Assembly: GCA_965206365.1 (NCBI GenBank)
Contig: CBDBJL010000028.1
Location: 1-9,889, forward strand
Direction: 5' to 3'
DNA length: 9,889 bases
Origin: CBDBJL01 sp965206365
GTDB taxonomy: Bacteria; Pseudomonadota; Alphaproteobacteria; JABAAW01; JAHZMA01
Below, piece by piece: positions 1-6,344 of the stretch. Position 1 is the first letter of the stretch. Each line of letters opens with the position of its first letter. Position numbers and translations under genes: made by a program. The notes beneath the pieces were generated by a model that saw nothing but the letters and a program-made list of their open reading frames with translations, did not search any database and was not told where the DNA came from.

Positions 1-1130
1 ACGCCCTGTCACAACGTTATCAACAAATCATAGCCTGCAAGCTATCGGCTTTGGATAAAGCACTATTGCTGCTCAAAGATTGTAAAACCTATGGCACCTT
101 GCCATTTGCACACCTCGCGCGCAGTGCTTTCATTGCCATGGCACTGCTTAATTCTGCCGTAACACGCAAAGTTATCAGCGAGGCCACCAAAAATGATTTT
201 TTAAATTCTATTCATACTATTGCTAAACAATATTGTGATGATGTAACTAAACTCCGACAGCAACACATAAATTTAGAAAATTTCCTGGATAATTATGGTC
301 ATCTACGACCGGGCACCTACGACATCACCACGCCTGCCTATAAAGACGATATTGATCGTTATATTAAGCCATTGTTACAAGCTAATGATGAATTTGATCA
401 AGCGCTTGATAAACAAGAATTTCACTGGGATAAACACAGCCAGGAGAAAATTACTGAATTGCTTTTGACAGCAGATTTACCCGCTGATTTTTCTAAATTT
501 GAAAAATTTGTACGATCTGCCATTGAAGGCCGCGAATATGGAAAATTCATCTTTACGCGTAATTTGAGTGCGGCATTAGACCATATTGCTATTTTTGCTG
601 CGCAGCATAATATCAACCGCGATGATATTTCTCATTTATCTTTCGCTACATTGATGCAAATTCATACTGGCTTTAGCAGTGGTGATTTATCTGGCTGGCT
701 GCAACAACAGATCCAGCAAGCTAAACAAATGCATGAAATTAACGCAGGTATTGAGTTACCACCATTAATTACCACAGAAAATGATTTCTATAATTTTCTT
801 TATCCCAATAATGAGCCAAATTTCGTGAGTCACGTTTCAGTGCACGCCCCGGTAGTTTACCTGCCTCAGTGTGATGCCAATGAAGACAGCTTAAAAGGTA
901 ATATTGTCATGATCCCGCAAGCTGATCCTGGCTTCGACTGGTTATTTGGTCATCAGATTGCTGGTCTTGTTACTGCCTATGGCGGGGCAAATTCGCATAT
1001 GGCGATCCGTTCCGCAGAGTTTGGTTTACCGGCCGCCATTGGGATCGGCAAATTATTGTATGATAAATTGAAAACAGCAAAATTAATCAGCCTTGATTGC
1101 CGATCGCGTAAAATAAAGGCCATTGCATGA
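1..1130 (+). CDS. L-glutamine kinase, C-terminal part (Cj1418-like, PEP-utilising family), 5' end outside window
   Basis: The reading frame is open from base 3, so the true start lies left of the window; the TTG at 51 is internal. The visible protein is the C-terminal half of a PEP-synthase-like enzyme: a helical middle with the family signature GHLRPGTYDI (bases 297-326) and a C-terminal swivelling phosphohistidine domain with GGANSHMAIRSAEFGLPAA (981-1037). The His of NSHMAIR (codon 996-998) is the expected phospho-acceptor. In C. jejuni Cj1418 this architecture, with an N-terminal ATP-binding domain, phosphorylates the amide nitrogen of L-glutamine, the first step to phosphoramidate capsule decoration. 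The N-terminal ATP-binding domain is not in the window, so substrate is inferred from the next two genes, which match Cj1417 and Cj1416 in the same order. Its TGA overlaps the next ATG (ATGA). Alternative: another PEP-synthase/rifampicin-phosphotransferase-type dikinase. Family is sure; glutamine as substrate is likely. Confidence 0.82.
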   Translation, partial: ALSQRYQQIIACKLSALDKALLLLKDCKTYGTLPFAHLARSAFIAMALLNSAVTRKVISEATKNDFLNSIHTIAKQYCDDVTKLRQQHINLENFLDNYGHLRPGTYDITTPAYKDDIDRYIKPLLQANDEFDQALDKQEFHWDKHSQEKITELLLTADLPADFSKFEKFVRSAIEGREYGKFIFTRNLSAALDHIAIFAAQHNINRDDISHLSFATLMQIHTGFSSGDLSGWLQQQIQQAKQMHEINAGIELPPLITTENDFYNFLYPNNEPNFVSHVSVHAPVVYLPQCDANEDSLKGNIVMIPQADPGFDWLFGHQIAGLVTAYGGANSHMAIRSAEFGLPAAIGIGKLLYDKLKTAKLISLDCRSRKIKAIA

Positions 1131-1759
1131 AAAAAATCGCCATCAGTCAACGTGTAGAGGTCATTGAAGCTTATGCTGAAAGACGCGACTGCCTTGATCA
1201 ACGCTGGGCAGCACTATTAAGCCAGGCAGGATATTTGCCTGTTCCTTTATTTAACCAGGCATCTTTAGTCAATAATTACATACAGGAACTACATTTGAAT
1301 GGCATTATTCTCTCCGGCGGCAATGATATTATTAATCAAGTCGATCCAAAGAATGTAGCGCCAGAACGTGACGCATTCGAACATCAACTAATTGACGCAG
1401 CAATAGCCAATAATATCCCAATCCTGGGCGTATGCAGAGGCTTTCAATTATTAAATATTCACTTTGGCGGTAAAATCAGTAAAATCAGTGCGCATGTGGC
1501 GCTACGACATAATATACTTAAATACCATCAAGATCCCCAACAGCAAGAGGTCATACAGGAAGTGAATAGCTTTCATGGCTTTGGCATTCAATACCCGGAC
1601 CTCAGTCCGCAATTAAATGTACTTTATGTCGATGAACAAGGCTGGGTAGAGGCGGCGATAGAGCAGGAGGCAGGTTTAGCAGGGATCATGTGGCACCCGG
1701 AAAGAGAAAAGCCTTTTGACAACAATGACATACGATTTTTACAACAAATTTTTAATTGA
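1127..1759 (+). CDS. Gamma-glutamyl-CDP-amidate hydrolase (Cj1417-like, class I glutamine amidotransferase fold, peptidase C26)
   Basis: A 210-residue single-domain class I glutamine-amidotransferase-type hydrolase. The nucleophile elbow is GVCRG with Cys103; the rest of the triad is His190 and Glu192 in MWHPERE. SGGNDI (63-68) and NSFHGFGI (147-154) are typical of the gamma-glutamyl-GABA-hydrolase (PuuD/C26) branch. In C. jejuni, Cj1417 of this fold hydrolyses CDP-L-glutamine to CDP-phosphoramidate plus glutamate. The assignment rests on fold plus the flanking kinase and cytidylyltransferase. The ATG overlaps the upstream stop as ATGA, and AAAGG (1115-1119) sits 7 bases before it, so translation is probably coupled. 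The protein is complete and of normal length. No signal peptide is visible, so it should be cytoplasmic. A general gamma-glutamyl-polyamine hydrolase is the main alternative, but no polyamine genes are nearby. Confidence 0.85.
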   Translation: MKKIAISQRVEVIEAYAERRDCLDQRWAALLSQAGYLPVPLFNQASLVNNYIQELHLNGIILSGGNDIINQVDPKNVAPERDAFEHQLIDAAIANNIPILGVCRGFQLLNIHFGGKISKISAHVALRHNILKYHQDPQQQEVIQEVNSFHGFGIQYPDLSPQLNVLYVDEQGWVEAAIEQEAGLAGIMWHPEREKPFDNNDIRFLQQIFN

Positions 1760-1761
1760 AG

Positions 1762-2553
1762 ATGACCATACACGCCCTTATTTTAGCCGCAGGCCAAGGC
1801 ACACGTTTATATCCTTTAACCAGGGATAAACCAAAATGCTTAGTCGAGCTAGCTGGTAAACCCTTATTACAATACCAGCAGGAAACATTACGTGCCTGCG
1901 GGATCCAGAATATTTCAATTGTAGCAGGTTACTGCGCCGAGCAAATTGAGCCAGATGGTTTCAGCCATGTATTTATTAATGCAGACTATGCCACCAGCAA
2001 TATGGTCAGCAGTTTGTTTTGTGCGGGTATTTTATTTGATAATACTTGTGACATAATTATCAGTTATGGTGATATTGTTTATGAACAAAACGTTTTACAG
2101 CAATTACTAGCCGCCAAAGCGCCAATCGCACTGGTCATTGATAAAGCCTGGCATGATTATTGGCAAATCAGGATGGAGAATCCACTTGATGATGCCGAAA
2201 CATTGAAAGTCAATCAACAGGGATATATAAGCGAGTTAGGCAAGAAAACCAATAATTATGCTGATATCCAAGCTCAATATATTGGACTGATAAAAATTGA
2301 TAAAGCTTATACCCAGGCATTTAAAAAAGCCCATATGCAAATGGACAAAAACATTCATTATGATGGACAGGAGTACCATAATATGTACTTGACCAGCTTC
2401 CTGCAATATTTAATTAATCTGGGGTGGCAAATACAAGCGGTACCGATACAAAATGGCTGGCTGGAAATAGACAGTGTCAGCGATCTTAATTGTTATGAAA
2501 ATCTACATAATCAAAATAAGTTACAACGATTTTTTCAACTGGACAATCAATAA
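1762..2553 (+). CDS. CTP:phosphoglutamine cytidylyltransferase (Cj1416-like nucleotidyltransferase)
   Basis: A 263-residue nucleotidyltransferase of the phosphocholine-cytidylyltransferase (LicC) type. The nucleotide-binding loop is LILAAGQGTRLYPLT (6-20) followed by DKPKCL (22-27) with Lys25. NADYATSNMVSSL (73-85) is the LicC-like signature, YGD (102-104) supplies a metal-binding Asp, and a C-terminal WLEIDS motif the second one. In C. jejuni, Cj1416 couples L-glutamine phosphate with CTP to give CDP-L-glutamine, the substrate of the hydrolase encoded just upstream. I chose ATG 1762, two bases after the upstream stop, because it puts a usual short lead before LILAAG; a TTG at 1756 that overlaps the stop (TTGA) would add two residues and cannot be excluded. 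Phosphocholine is the alternative substrate, but no choline kinase or uptake gene is seen here. Confidence 0.82.
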   Translation: MTIHALILAAGQGTRLYPLTRDKPKCLVELAGKPLLQYQQETLRACGIQNISIVAGYCAEQIEPDGFSHVFINADYATSNMVSSLFCAGILFDNTCDIIISYGDIVYEQNVLQQLLAAKAPIALVIDKAWHDYWQIRMENPLDDAETLKVNQQGYISELGKKTNNYADIQAQYIGLIKIDKAYTQAFKKAHMQMDKNIHYDGQEYHNMYLTSFLQYLINLGWQIQAVPIQNGWLEIDSVSDLNCYENLHNQNKLQRFFQLDNQ

Positions 2554-2559
2554 TTACAA

Positions 2560-3711
2560 ATGAAAATATTCACCGAGTTAAAATATTGGAATCAGTACAG
2601 AAAATTTTTAGCTTTGCCTAAAGCGCAACGCGCCATAGTATTTTACTGTGAAGGCAAAAATTATTGGGTGCACTTAGAACCGATTATTGATTATTTATTG
2701 GCAAACAGCCGGCAAGCGATCTGTTTTATTAGCTCAGATCCCAATGATCCAGGCTTATCTATCAACAAGCCACAATACAATAGTTTTGTCATCGGCGAGG
2801 GTCATGTGCGTACCACATTTTTTGCTGCACTAAATACAAAAATTTTAGTCATGACAATGCCTGATCTCAACCTGTTCCACATCAGACGTTCTCCACAAAC
2901 ACAATATGTCGCCTACATTCATCACTCTATTGTCAGTTGTCATATGGCCTATAGAAAAGGCGCATTTGATCATTTTGACGCTATTTTTTGTGCCGGACCT
3001 CACCACGAAAATGAGATCCGTGCGATCGAAAAGCACCAGGGCTTAAAACCAAAGCAATTAATTAAACATGGCTATGGGCGACTCGATGCCATCCTTGCTA
3101 AAAGTAAATATACGCACTCTAAAACACTAGCTGCTAAACCATATCGGATTCTACTAGCGCCATCATGGGGTGAACAGGCAGTATTAGAAACGATTGGCAA
3201 CGAGGTGATTGATATACTATTAGCCGCAGCGTTCCATGTGACGGTACGCCCACATCCACAAACCTACAAACTGCACCCACAGCGATTGGCGCAAATCAAA
3301 CAACAGTATACCAGACATGATAATTTTTTACTGGAAGAAGGGATCAGTTCGCAAACAGCTCTACACCAATCGCACGTCATGATCAGCGACTGGTCAGGGG
3401 CTGCTTTCGATTATGCTTTTGGCTTGGAAAAGCCGGTATTGTTTATTGATGTTACAAAAAAAATTAATAATCCCGAATATACTAGCCTTAATACACCTGT
3501 TCTGGAAGAAACGATAAGATCACAGATCGGTAAAGTAGTTGCAACAAACCAATTGCAAGCGATCCCTGATATGTTACACGAATTAATCAATAATAAAACA
3601 GATTTTCATACTAAAATTCTTCAGGCAAGAAAACAATGGGTATTTAACATCAGTAAAAGTGGTAAAATGGGCGCCCTGGCTTTACTTGATATCTGTGAAC
3701 AACTTGCATAA
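2560..3711 (+). CDS. CDP-glycerol glycerophosphotransferase (TagF/Glyphos_transf) family protein, candidate phosphoramidate transferase
   Basis: A 383-residue protein with the GT-B-like fold of the CDP-glycerol glycerophosphotransferase family. Visible family marks are YIHHS (119-123), an LLAPSWGE strand-loop (198-205), RPHP (230-233) and SDWSGAAFDYAF (276-287) followed by KPVLFID; these form the CDP-alcohol-phosphate pocket in TagF-like enzymes. There is no signal peptide or clear membrane span, so it probably works at the cytoplasmic membrane face on a lipid-linked glycan. It starts 6 bases after the cytidylyltransferase. Known relatives move glycerol-phosphate or ribitol-phosphate from CDP. 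No CDP-glycerol-making gene is in the window, while the genes upstream should make CDP-phosphoramidate, so I infer that it may transfer phosphoramidate. No strong Shine-Dalgarno is seen before the ATG, suggesting coupling. Family is sure; substrate is not known. Confidence 0.75.
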   Translation: MKIFTELKYWNQYRKFLALPKAQRAIVFYCEGKNYWVHLEPIIDYLLANSRQAICFISSDPNDPGLSINKPQYNSFVIGEGHVRTTFFAALNTKILVMTMPDLNLFHIRRSPQTQYVAYIHHSIVSCHMAYRKGAFDHFDAIFCAGPHHENEIRAIEKHQGLKPKQLIKHGYGRLDAILAKSKYTHSKTLAAKPYRILLAPSWGEQAVLETIGNEVIDILLAAAFHVTVRPHPQTYKLHPQRLAQIKQQYTRHDNFLLEEGISSQTALHQSHVMISDWSGAAFDYAFGLEKPVLFIDVTKKINNPEYTSLNTPVLEETIRSQIGKVVATNQLQAIPDMLHELINNKTDFHTKILQARKQWVFNISKSGKMGALALLDICEQLA

Positions 3712-3720
3712 GGCGAAACG

Positions 3721-4173
3721 ATGGAGCAGCAACAAATCTTTAATAAAATAAAAGACAGTTTGATCGCGCAAATTAATCATATATATCAAGGTGAATCGCA
3801 AGCAAACACTATTACGCATGTAAAACGCTTACTGAATAATTCATCTAATGAATATCAAGCAGAAGATCATTATATACTCACACAATTATTAAATAAGGTT
3901 GATATATCTAAACGTGTTTATATGCAGTACGATGGTGAATGGAAAAAACCAATTAATAAAACATTAGTCCCGGATCCAATATTATTAGCGCTTGCGCTAA
4001 TTTTCGTTCAATGCGCGTTGACAAAAACCCAGCAAGATGAGCATGAAAGAGGCTATTTTTTTAAATACCTCAATACGGCTTTTAACTGCATATATATGGT
4101 AAAAACTGATCTATCACAAATGAAGCAATCACTTAACCATTTTTGCCAGAAATTATTACCAGAAGCACTATAA
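3721..4173 (+). CDS. Unrecognised 150-residue protein in phosphoramidate operon
   Basis: I do not recognise this protein. It is 150 residues long, looks mostly helical and soluble, and has no signal peptide. A hydrophobic stretch, DPILLALALIFVQCAL (85-100), is too short and too mixed in context to be a sure membrane span and may be a buried helix. After it comes a charged aromatic segment, DEHERGYFFKYLN (106-118). The start is supported by AAGGCG (3711-3716) before the ATG and by the 9-base gap from the previous stop; its own stop is one base from the next ATG, so it is part of the operon and probably translated together with the formyltransferase. A partner or helper subunit for one of its two neighbours is the simplest idea, but this is inference only. 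Confidence 0.7.
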   Translation: MEQQQIFNKIKDSLIAQINHIYQGESQANTITHVKRLLNNSSNEYQAEDHYILTQLLNKVDISKRVYMQYDGEWKKPINKTLVPDPILLALALIFVQCALTKTQQDEHERGYFFKYLNTAFNCIYMVKTDLSQMKQSLNHFCQKLLPEAL

Positions 4174-4174
4174 T

Positions 4175-5050
4175 ATGCAGACGATACCACTCACCGTTTT
4201 AGTTTATGAAGGGCCAATAGCCAGAGCCTATTTAGCACATCTTAAACAACAAAAGCTTAAACCTGAAAAAATTATTTTAATGGTTCAAAAGCGCGATCCT
4301 GCTAATAAAAAATTAATTGCAAAATGGCTTCCTGAATCCATAAGAAAGAAATATGCAGAAAAATTGCAAGACTTGCGCATGAATTTTTGGTCGCGGAAAT
4401 TAACTCAGCACTATCCAAAAGTAGTAGATACTATGTGCAAAAAAGTTGCTCAGGAAACAGGGATATCAGAAAGTACTATTGCTATGGTGTCTGAACCTGC
4501 AAATTATCAACAATATTCAGATCAGACAGTACGGGTATTTGTCGATGGATTTAAAGATCCAAATTTATTTGCCCTGCTGGAGCAATTACCTGAAACCTGT
4601 GTTTTATATACCGGTGGCGGTATCGTGCCTGAAAAAATATTGTCTATCCCGCATTTAAAATTTATGCATGTTCACCCAGGTCACCTGCCTTATGTGAAAG
4701 GTGCGGATGGTATATTATGGTCTACCCTGATAAGAGGGCTCCCCAGCGCTACCTGCTTCTATCAAAATGCAGGTATAGACACTGGTGATATTATCGAAAG
4801 CCGACAATTTTCAGCTATCTCATTTGCCCTACCTAAACCCCGACTGGACATACAAACACTGTATCGCTTAATTTACTGCTTCTATGATCCATTTATTCGT
4901 GCTGCTTTATTAGCAAGTATAATCAAGTCATATTCTAGCTATATAAACATAGCCACATCACCACAAGACAGTACAGCCGGACTAACTTATCATTTCATGA
5001 ATGATGATTTGAAAAAATTTGTTATGCAGAAGATATTTGAATTTTTCTGA
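4175..5050 (+). CDS. Formyltransferase-family protein (formyl_trans_N fold), divergent active site
   Basis: A 291-residue protein of the 10-formyltetrahydrofolate-dependent formyltransferase family (Fmt/GART/sugar N-formyltransferases). The core is seen as YTGGGIVPEKIL (145-156), MHVHPGHLPYVKGADGILW (164-182) and NAGIDTGDI (198-206). The family triad is Asn-x-His...Asp: His167 and Asp202 are present, but the Asn place in HVHPGHLP is His165. The N-terminal part is about 55 residues longer than in methionyl-tRNA formyltransferase, with a basic helical stretch near 37-75. A C-terminal AGLTYHFM segment (268-275) resembles stand-alone members. It starts one base after the previous stop. In this setting formylation of an amino sugar or of a phosphoramidate-linked group is more likely than tRNA formylation. 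It is the last gene before convergent genes. Family is likely; substrate unknown. Confidence 0.78.
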   Translation: MQTIPLTVLVYEGPIARAYLAHLKQQKLKPEKIILMVQKRDPANKKLIAKWLPESIRKKYAEKLQDLRMNFWSRKLTQHYPKVVDTMCKKVAQETGISESTIAMVSEPANYQQYSDQTVRVFVDGFKDPNLFALLEQLPETCVLYTGGGIVPEKILSIPHLKFMHVHPGHLPYVKGADGILWSTLIRGLPSATCFYQNAGIDTGDIIESRQFSAISFALPKPRLDIQTLYRLIYCFYDPFIRAALLASIIKSYSSYINIATSPQDSTAGLTYHFMNDDLKKFVMQKIFEFF

Positions 5051-5067
5051 TTGACTAGGCAGTCAAT
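5050..5067. terminator. Hairpin between convergent genes, possible terminator
   Basis: A perfect inverted repeat, ATTGACT (5050-5056), loop AGGC, AGTCAAT (5061-5067), lies exactly between the two converging stop codons and overlaps the last base of the plus-strand stop and all of the minus-strand stop. On the plus strand it is followed by the mildly U-rich ATTTATTATT; on the minus strand no U-run follows. The stem is short and AT-rich, so as an intrinsic terminator it is weak. Confidence 0.4.
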
Positions 5068-5863
5068 ATTTATTATTAGTTGCCATAATAAAGGTACGAT
5101 TACGATCCAGGAATGTCCCATCATTCAGTATACGTTGCTCCACAATAGTAAATTCTTCATCTATAATTTGACATACTTTTTTCAAGCCGGGACCTTCCAA
5201 TTGTGGAGGATGAGATTCAAACAATAATAATCCATTCGGCTTAATCAATTTTTTGCACTTTTCAAAATAACTTTTGATCAAAAGATTGCTGTTACCATCA
5301 TAAGTTGTATGATTTGCAAATGACAATACAGCATCAAACAATTGATTTGTCTCAAATTCATCAAAAGAAGCGGTAACAAACTCCAAATTAGTATACTGTA
5401 AATAACGCTGCACTATTTGCGCAACATCTAGCAAATATGGATTTAAATCAAAGCCAACCAGGCTTTCTATTGTTTCTGCCAATGAAATTGCCAGAAAACC
5501 ACTATTACAGCCAATTTCCAGTACCGACATATCCTTAAGGACCGCACGCAAACCCATCGCATCTACTCTGGCTTTGGTATTGCGGAGTCCAGTGATATTT
5601 ATTTGATCTAAACCTTGATAAAAATAGCCCTCGCCATAATCATGACTCTGCCATTCAGAAGCTGCCAATAGCAGCTTTTCATGAATTTTATAGTGTAGAT
5701 CTAACAATGCTGGATTACTTTGCAAACTCATATAATCTCTATGCCGGTTTAATAGCGACAGTCGTTTAATTTTAGAACCTGCAAATAATATATCCTTTAT
5801 AAATTTCCAGGATGAAAATAGTGAATAATTTTGATAGTACTTTAGATAATTTCTTTTCATCAT
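5063..5863 (-). CDS. Class I SAM-dependent methyltransferase
   Basis: A Rossmann-fold methyltransferase of 266 residues from the ATG at 5863. Motif I is VLEIGCNSGF (114-123), the acidic end of strand 2 is in GFDLNP (137-142), a strand-4 region FDAVLSFANHTTYDG lies at 176-190, and strand 5 is NGLLLFESHPP (210-220). Just before motif I is ITGLRNTKAR, a lead seen in several O-methyltransferases. No membrane span is visible. I prefer tandem ATGs at 5863/5860, with GGA in TTGGATGT just upstream, over a TTG at 5896 that would add 11 residues (it includes a Cys-x-x-Cys by chance). It is the second gene of a minus-strand pair and runs toward the phosphoramidate operon. MeOPN clusters carry methyltransferases (Cj1419/Cj1420), so an O-methyl-phosphoramidate role is possible, but sugar or another small-molecule substrate is equally open. 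Confidence 0.75.
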   Translation of the reverse strand: MMKRNYLKYYQNYSLFSSWKFIKDILFAGSKIKRLSLLNRHRDYMSLQSNPALLDLHYKIHEKLLLAASEWQSHDYGEGYFYQGLDQINITGLRNTKARVDAMGLRAVLKDMSVLEIGCNSGFLAISLAETIESLVGFDLNPYLLDVAQIVQRYLQYTNLEFVTASFDEFETNQLFDAVLSFANHTTYDGNSNLLIKSYFEKCKKLIKPNGLLLFESHPPQLEGPGLKKVCQIIDEEFTIVEQRILNDGTFLDRNRTFIMATNNKY

Positions 5864-5921
5864 ACATCCAATACATTCATAGATAGGCACATCCAAAAAT
5901 TTCTATATAAGATCAAATCTA

Positions 5922-6167
5922 TCACTTTTTATCCTTATCTGAATTAAGCTGCTCTTCAACACTAACCTTTTTTTTGCTCTTCGCAAAAAGGGCACAAAAC
6001 TTTTGCCAATAAAGTTTCACTGCTGTCCTTATTGCAACAAAGCCCGCAACAATTGAGGCAAGGATTATGCTACCACTACCCGGATCTATATAAGCATATG
6101 CTGCTGAACTCGACAAACTAATAAACAGTGTAATCGAAATTACATCAAATAATTTAATTTTACCCAT
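5922..6167 (-). CDS. Small exported protein with YIDPGSGS motif
   Basis: An 81-residue protein from the ATG at 6167. A basic start (MGKIK), a hydrophobic stretch and SSSAAYA just before YIDPGSGS look like a signal peptide with cleavage at AYA; a second hydrophobic segment (about 33-48) follows, then a Lys-rich tail. So it should be a small envelope protein with one remaining membrane helix and a charged end. Short proteins with Y(I/L)DPG(S/T)GS after a signal sequence are known as hypotheticals; I know no proven function. Start choice: AAGGAG (minus strand, 6182-6177) is only 3 bases from the ATG at 6173 but 9 bases from the ATG at 6167, so the latter is more usual; the upstream ATG would add MY. 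It leads a pair with the methyltransferase, 58 bases downstream, and is divergent from the LTA-synthase-like genes. Confidence 0.72.
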   Translation of the reverse strand: MGKIKLFDVISITLFISLSSSAAYAYIDPGSGSIILASIVAGFVAIRTAVKLYWQKFCALFAKSKKKVSVEEQLNSDKDKK

Positions 6168-6176
6168 GTACATATT

Positions 6177-6182
6177 CTCCTT
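6177..6182 (-). promoter_or_regulatory. Shine-Dalgarno of the YIDPGSGS gene, decides the start
   Basis: Minus-strand AAGGAG is the strongest ribosome-binding site seen in the window. Its distance favours the second of two in-frame ATGs (9 bases to 6167, against 3 bases to 6173). Confidence 0.65.
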
Positions 6183-6189
6183 AGGGAAT

Positions 6190-6219
6190 ATTAGAACAAT
6201 TCTTGCGAAATTCGGTCAA
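6190..6219 (-). promoter_or_regulatory. Candidate sigma-70 promoter for the minus-strand pair
   Basis: On the minus strand TTGACC (6219-6214) is followed after 18 bases by TCTAAT (6195-6190), each one mismatch from consensus, with TG one base before the -10 (extended -10). The predicted start is near 6183, which leaves almost no leader before the Shine-Dalgarno. One arm of an 11-bp inverted repeat fills much of the spacer, which would suit repression. Read by eye only. Confidence 0.42.
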
Positions 6220-6256
6220 TGATGCACCCTATTAAAATGTCTCGAGCAAGAATTGT
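6196..6256. repeat. 11-bp perfect inverted repeat, possible operator
   Basis: ACAATTCTTGC (6196-6206) and GCAAGAATTGT (6246-6256) are exact reverse complements, 39 bases apart. The left arm lies between the -35 and -10 of the candidate minus-strand promoter. It could be two half-sites of a looping regulator, two single sites in opposite orientation, or a weak long-range stem. No target duplication or transposase accompanies it. Confidence 0.5.
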
Positions 6257-6273
6257 ATTGCCCACAATATTTC

Positions 6274-6298
6274 TGTATTATTCCCAGTGGATAATACA
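6274..6298. repeat. Strong hairpin / dyad in divergent intergenic region
   Basis: TGTATTAT (6274-6281) and ATAATACA (6291-6298) pair perfectly; allowing one bulged T (6282), CC (6283-6284) pairs with GG (6289-6290) around a CAGT loop, giving a 10-bp stem. No U-run follows on either strand, so it is more like an operator dyad or an RNA structure than a classic terminator. Confidence 0.45.
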
Positions 6299-6313
6299 TT
6301 ACTTTGGGTTAAA

Positions 6314-6344
6314 TTGACAAAGGCACAGCGCTGATATTTATAAA
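6314..6344 (+). promoter_or_regulatory. Candidate sigma-70 promoter for LTA-synthase-like gene 1
   Basis: A perfect -35 TTGACA (6314-6319) is followed by TTTATA at 17 bases (6337-6342) or TATAAA at 19 bases (6339-6344). It lies about 205 bases before the ATG at 6553. A second TTGACA at 6424-6429 has no -10 at proper distance. Confidence 0.35.

Noticed and set aside
51..53. TTG as the start of the first gene
   Set aside because: The same frame is open back to base 3 and the protein family needs a large N-terminal part, so this is an internal Leu codon.
422..616. Minus-strand frame within the kinase gene
   Set aside because: Antisense to a conserved enzyme, no ribosome site or motif; the same holds for the minus frames at 977-1201 and 2845-3036 and the plus frame at 4446-4658.
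1756..1758. TTG start of the cytidylyltransferase, overlapping the previous stop
   Set aside because: ATG at 1762 is only two codons downstream and gives the usual N-terminus; the TTG remains possible.
4175..5050. Housekeeping methionyl-tRNA formyltransferase (fmt)
   Set aside because: The length, the N-terminal extension, the His in place of the catalytic Asn and the lack of a def neighbour argue against it.
5864..5896. TTG-started extension of the methyltransferase with a Cys-x-x-Cys
   Set aside because: There are tandem ATGs downstream with a better start context; the Cys pair in 11 extra residues has no partner pair and is probably untranslated.
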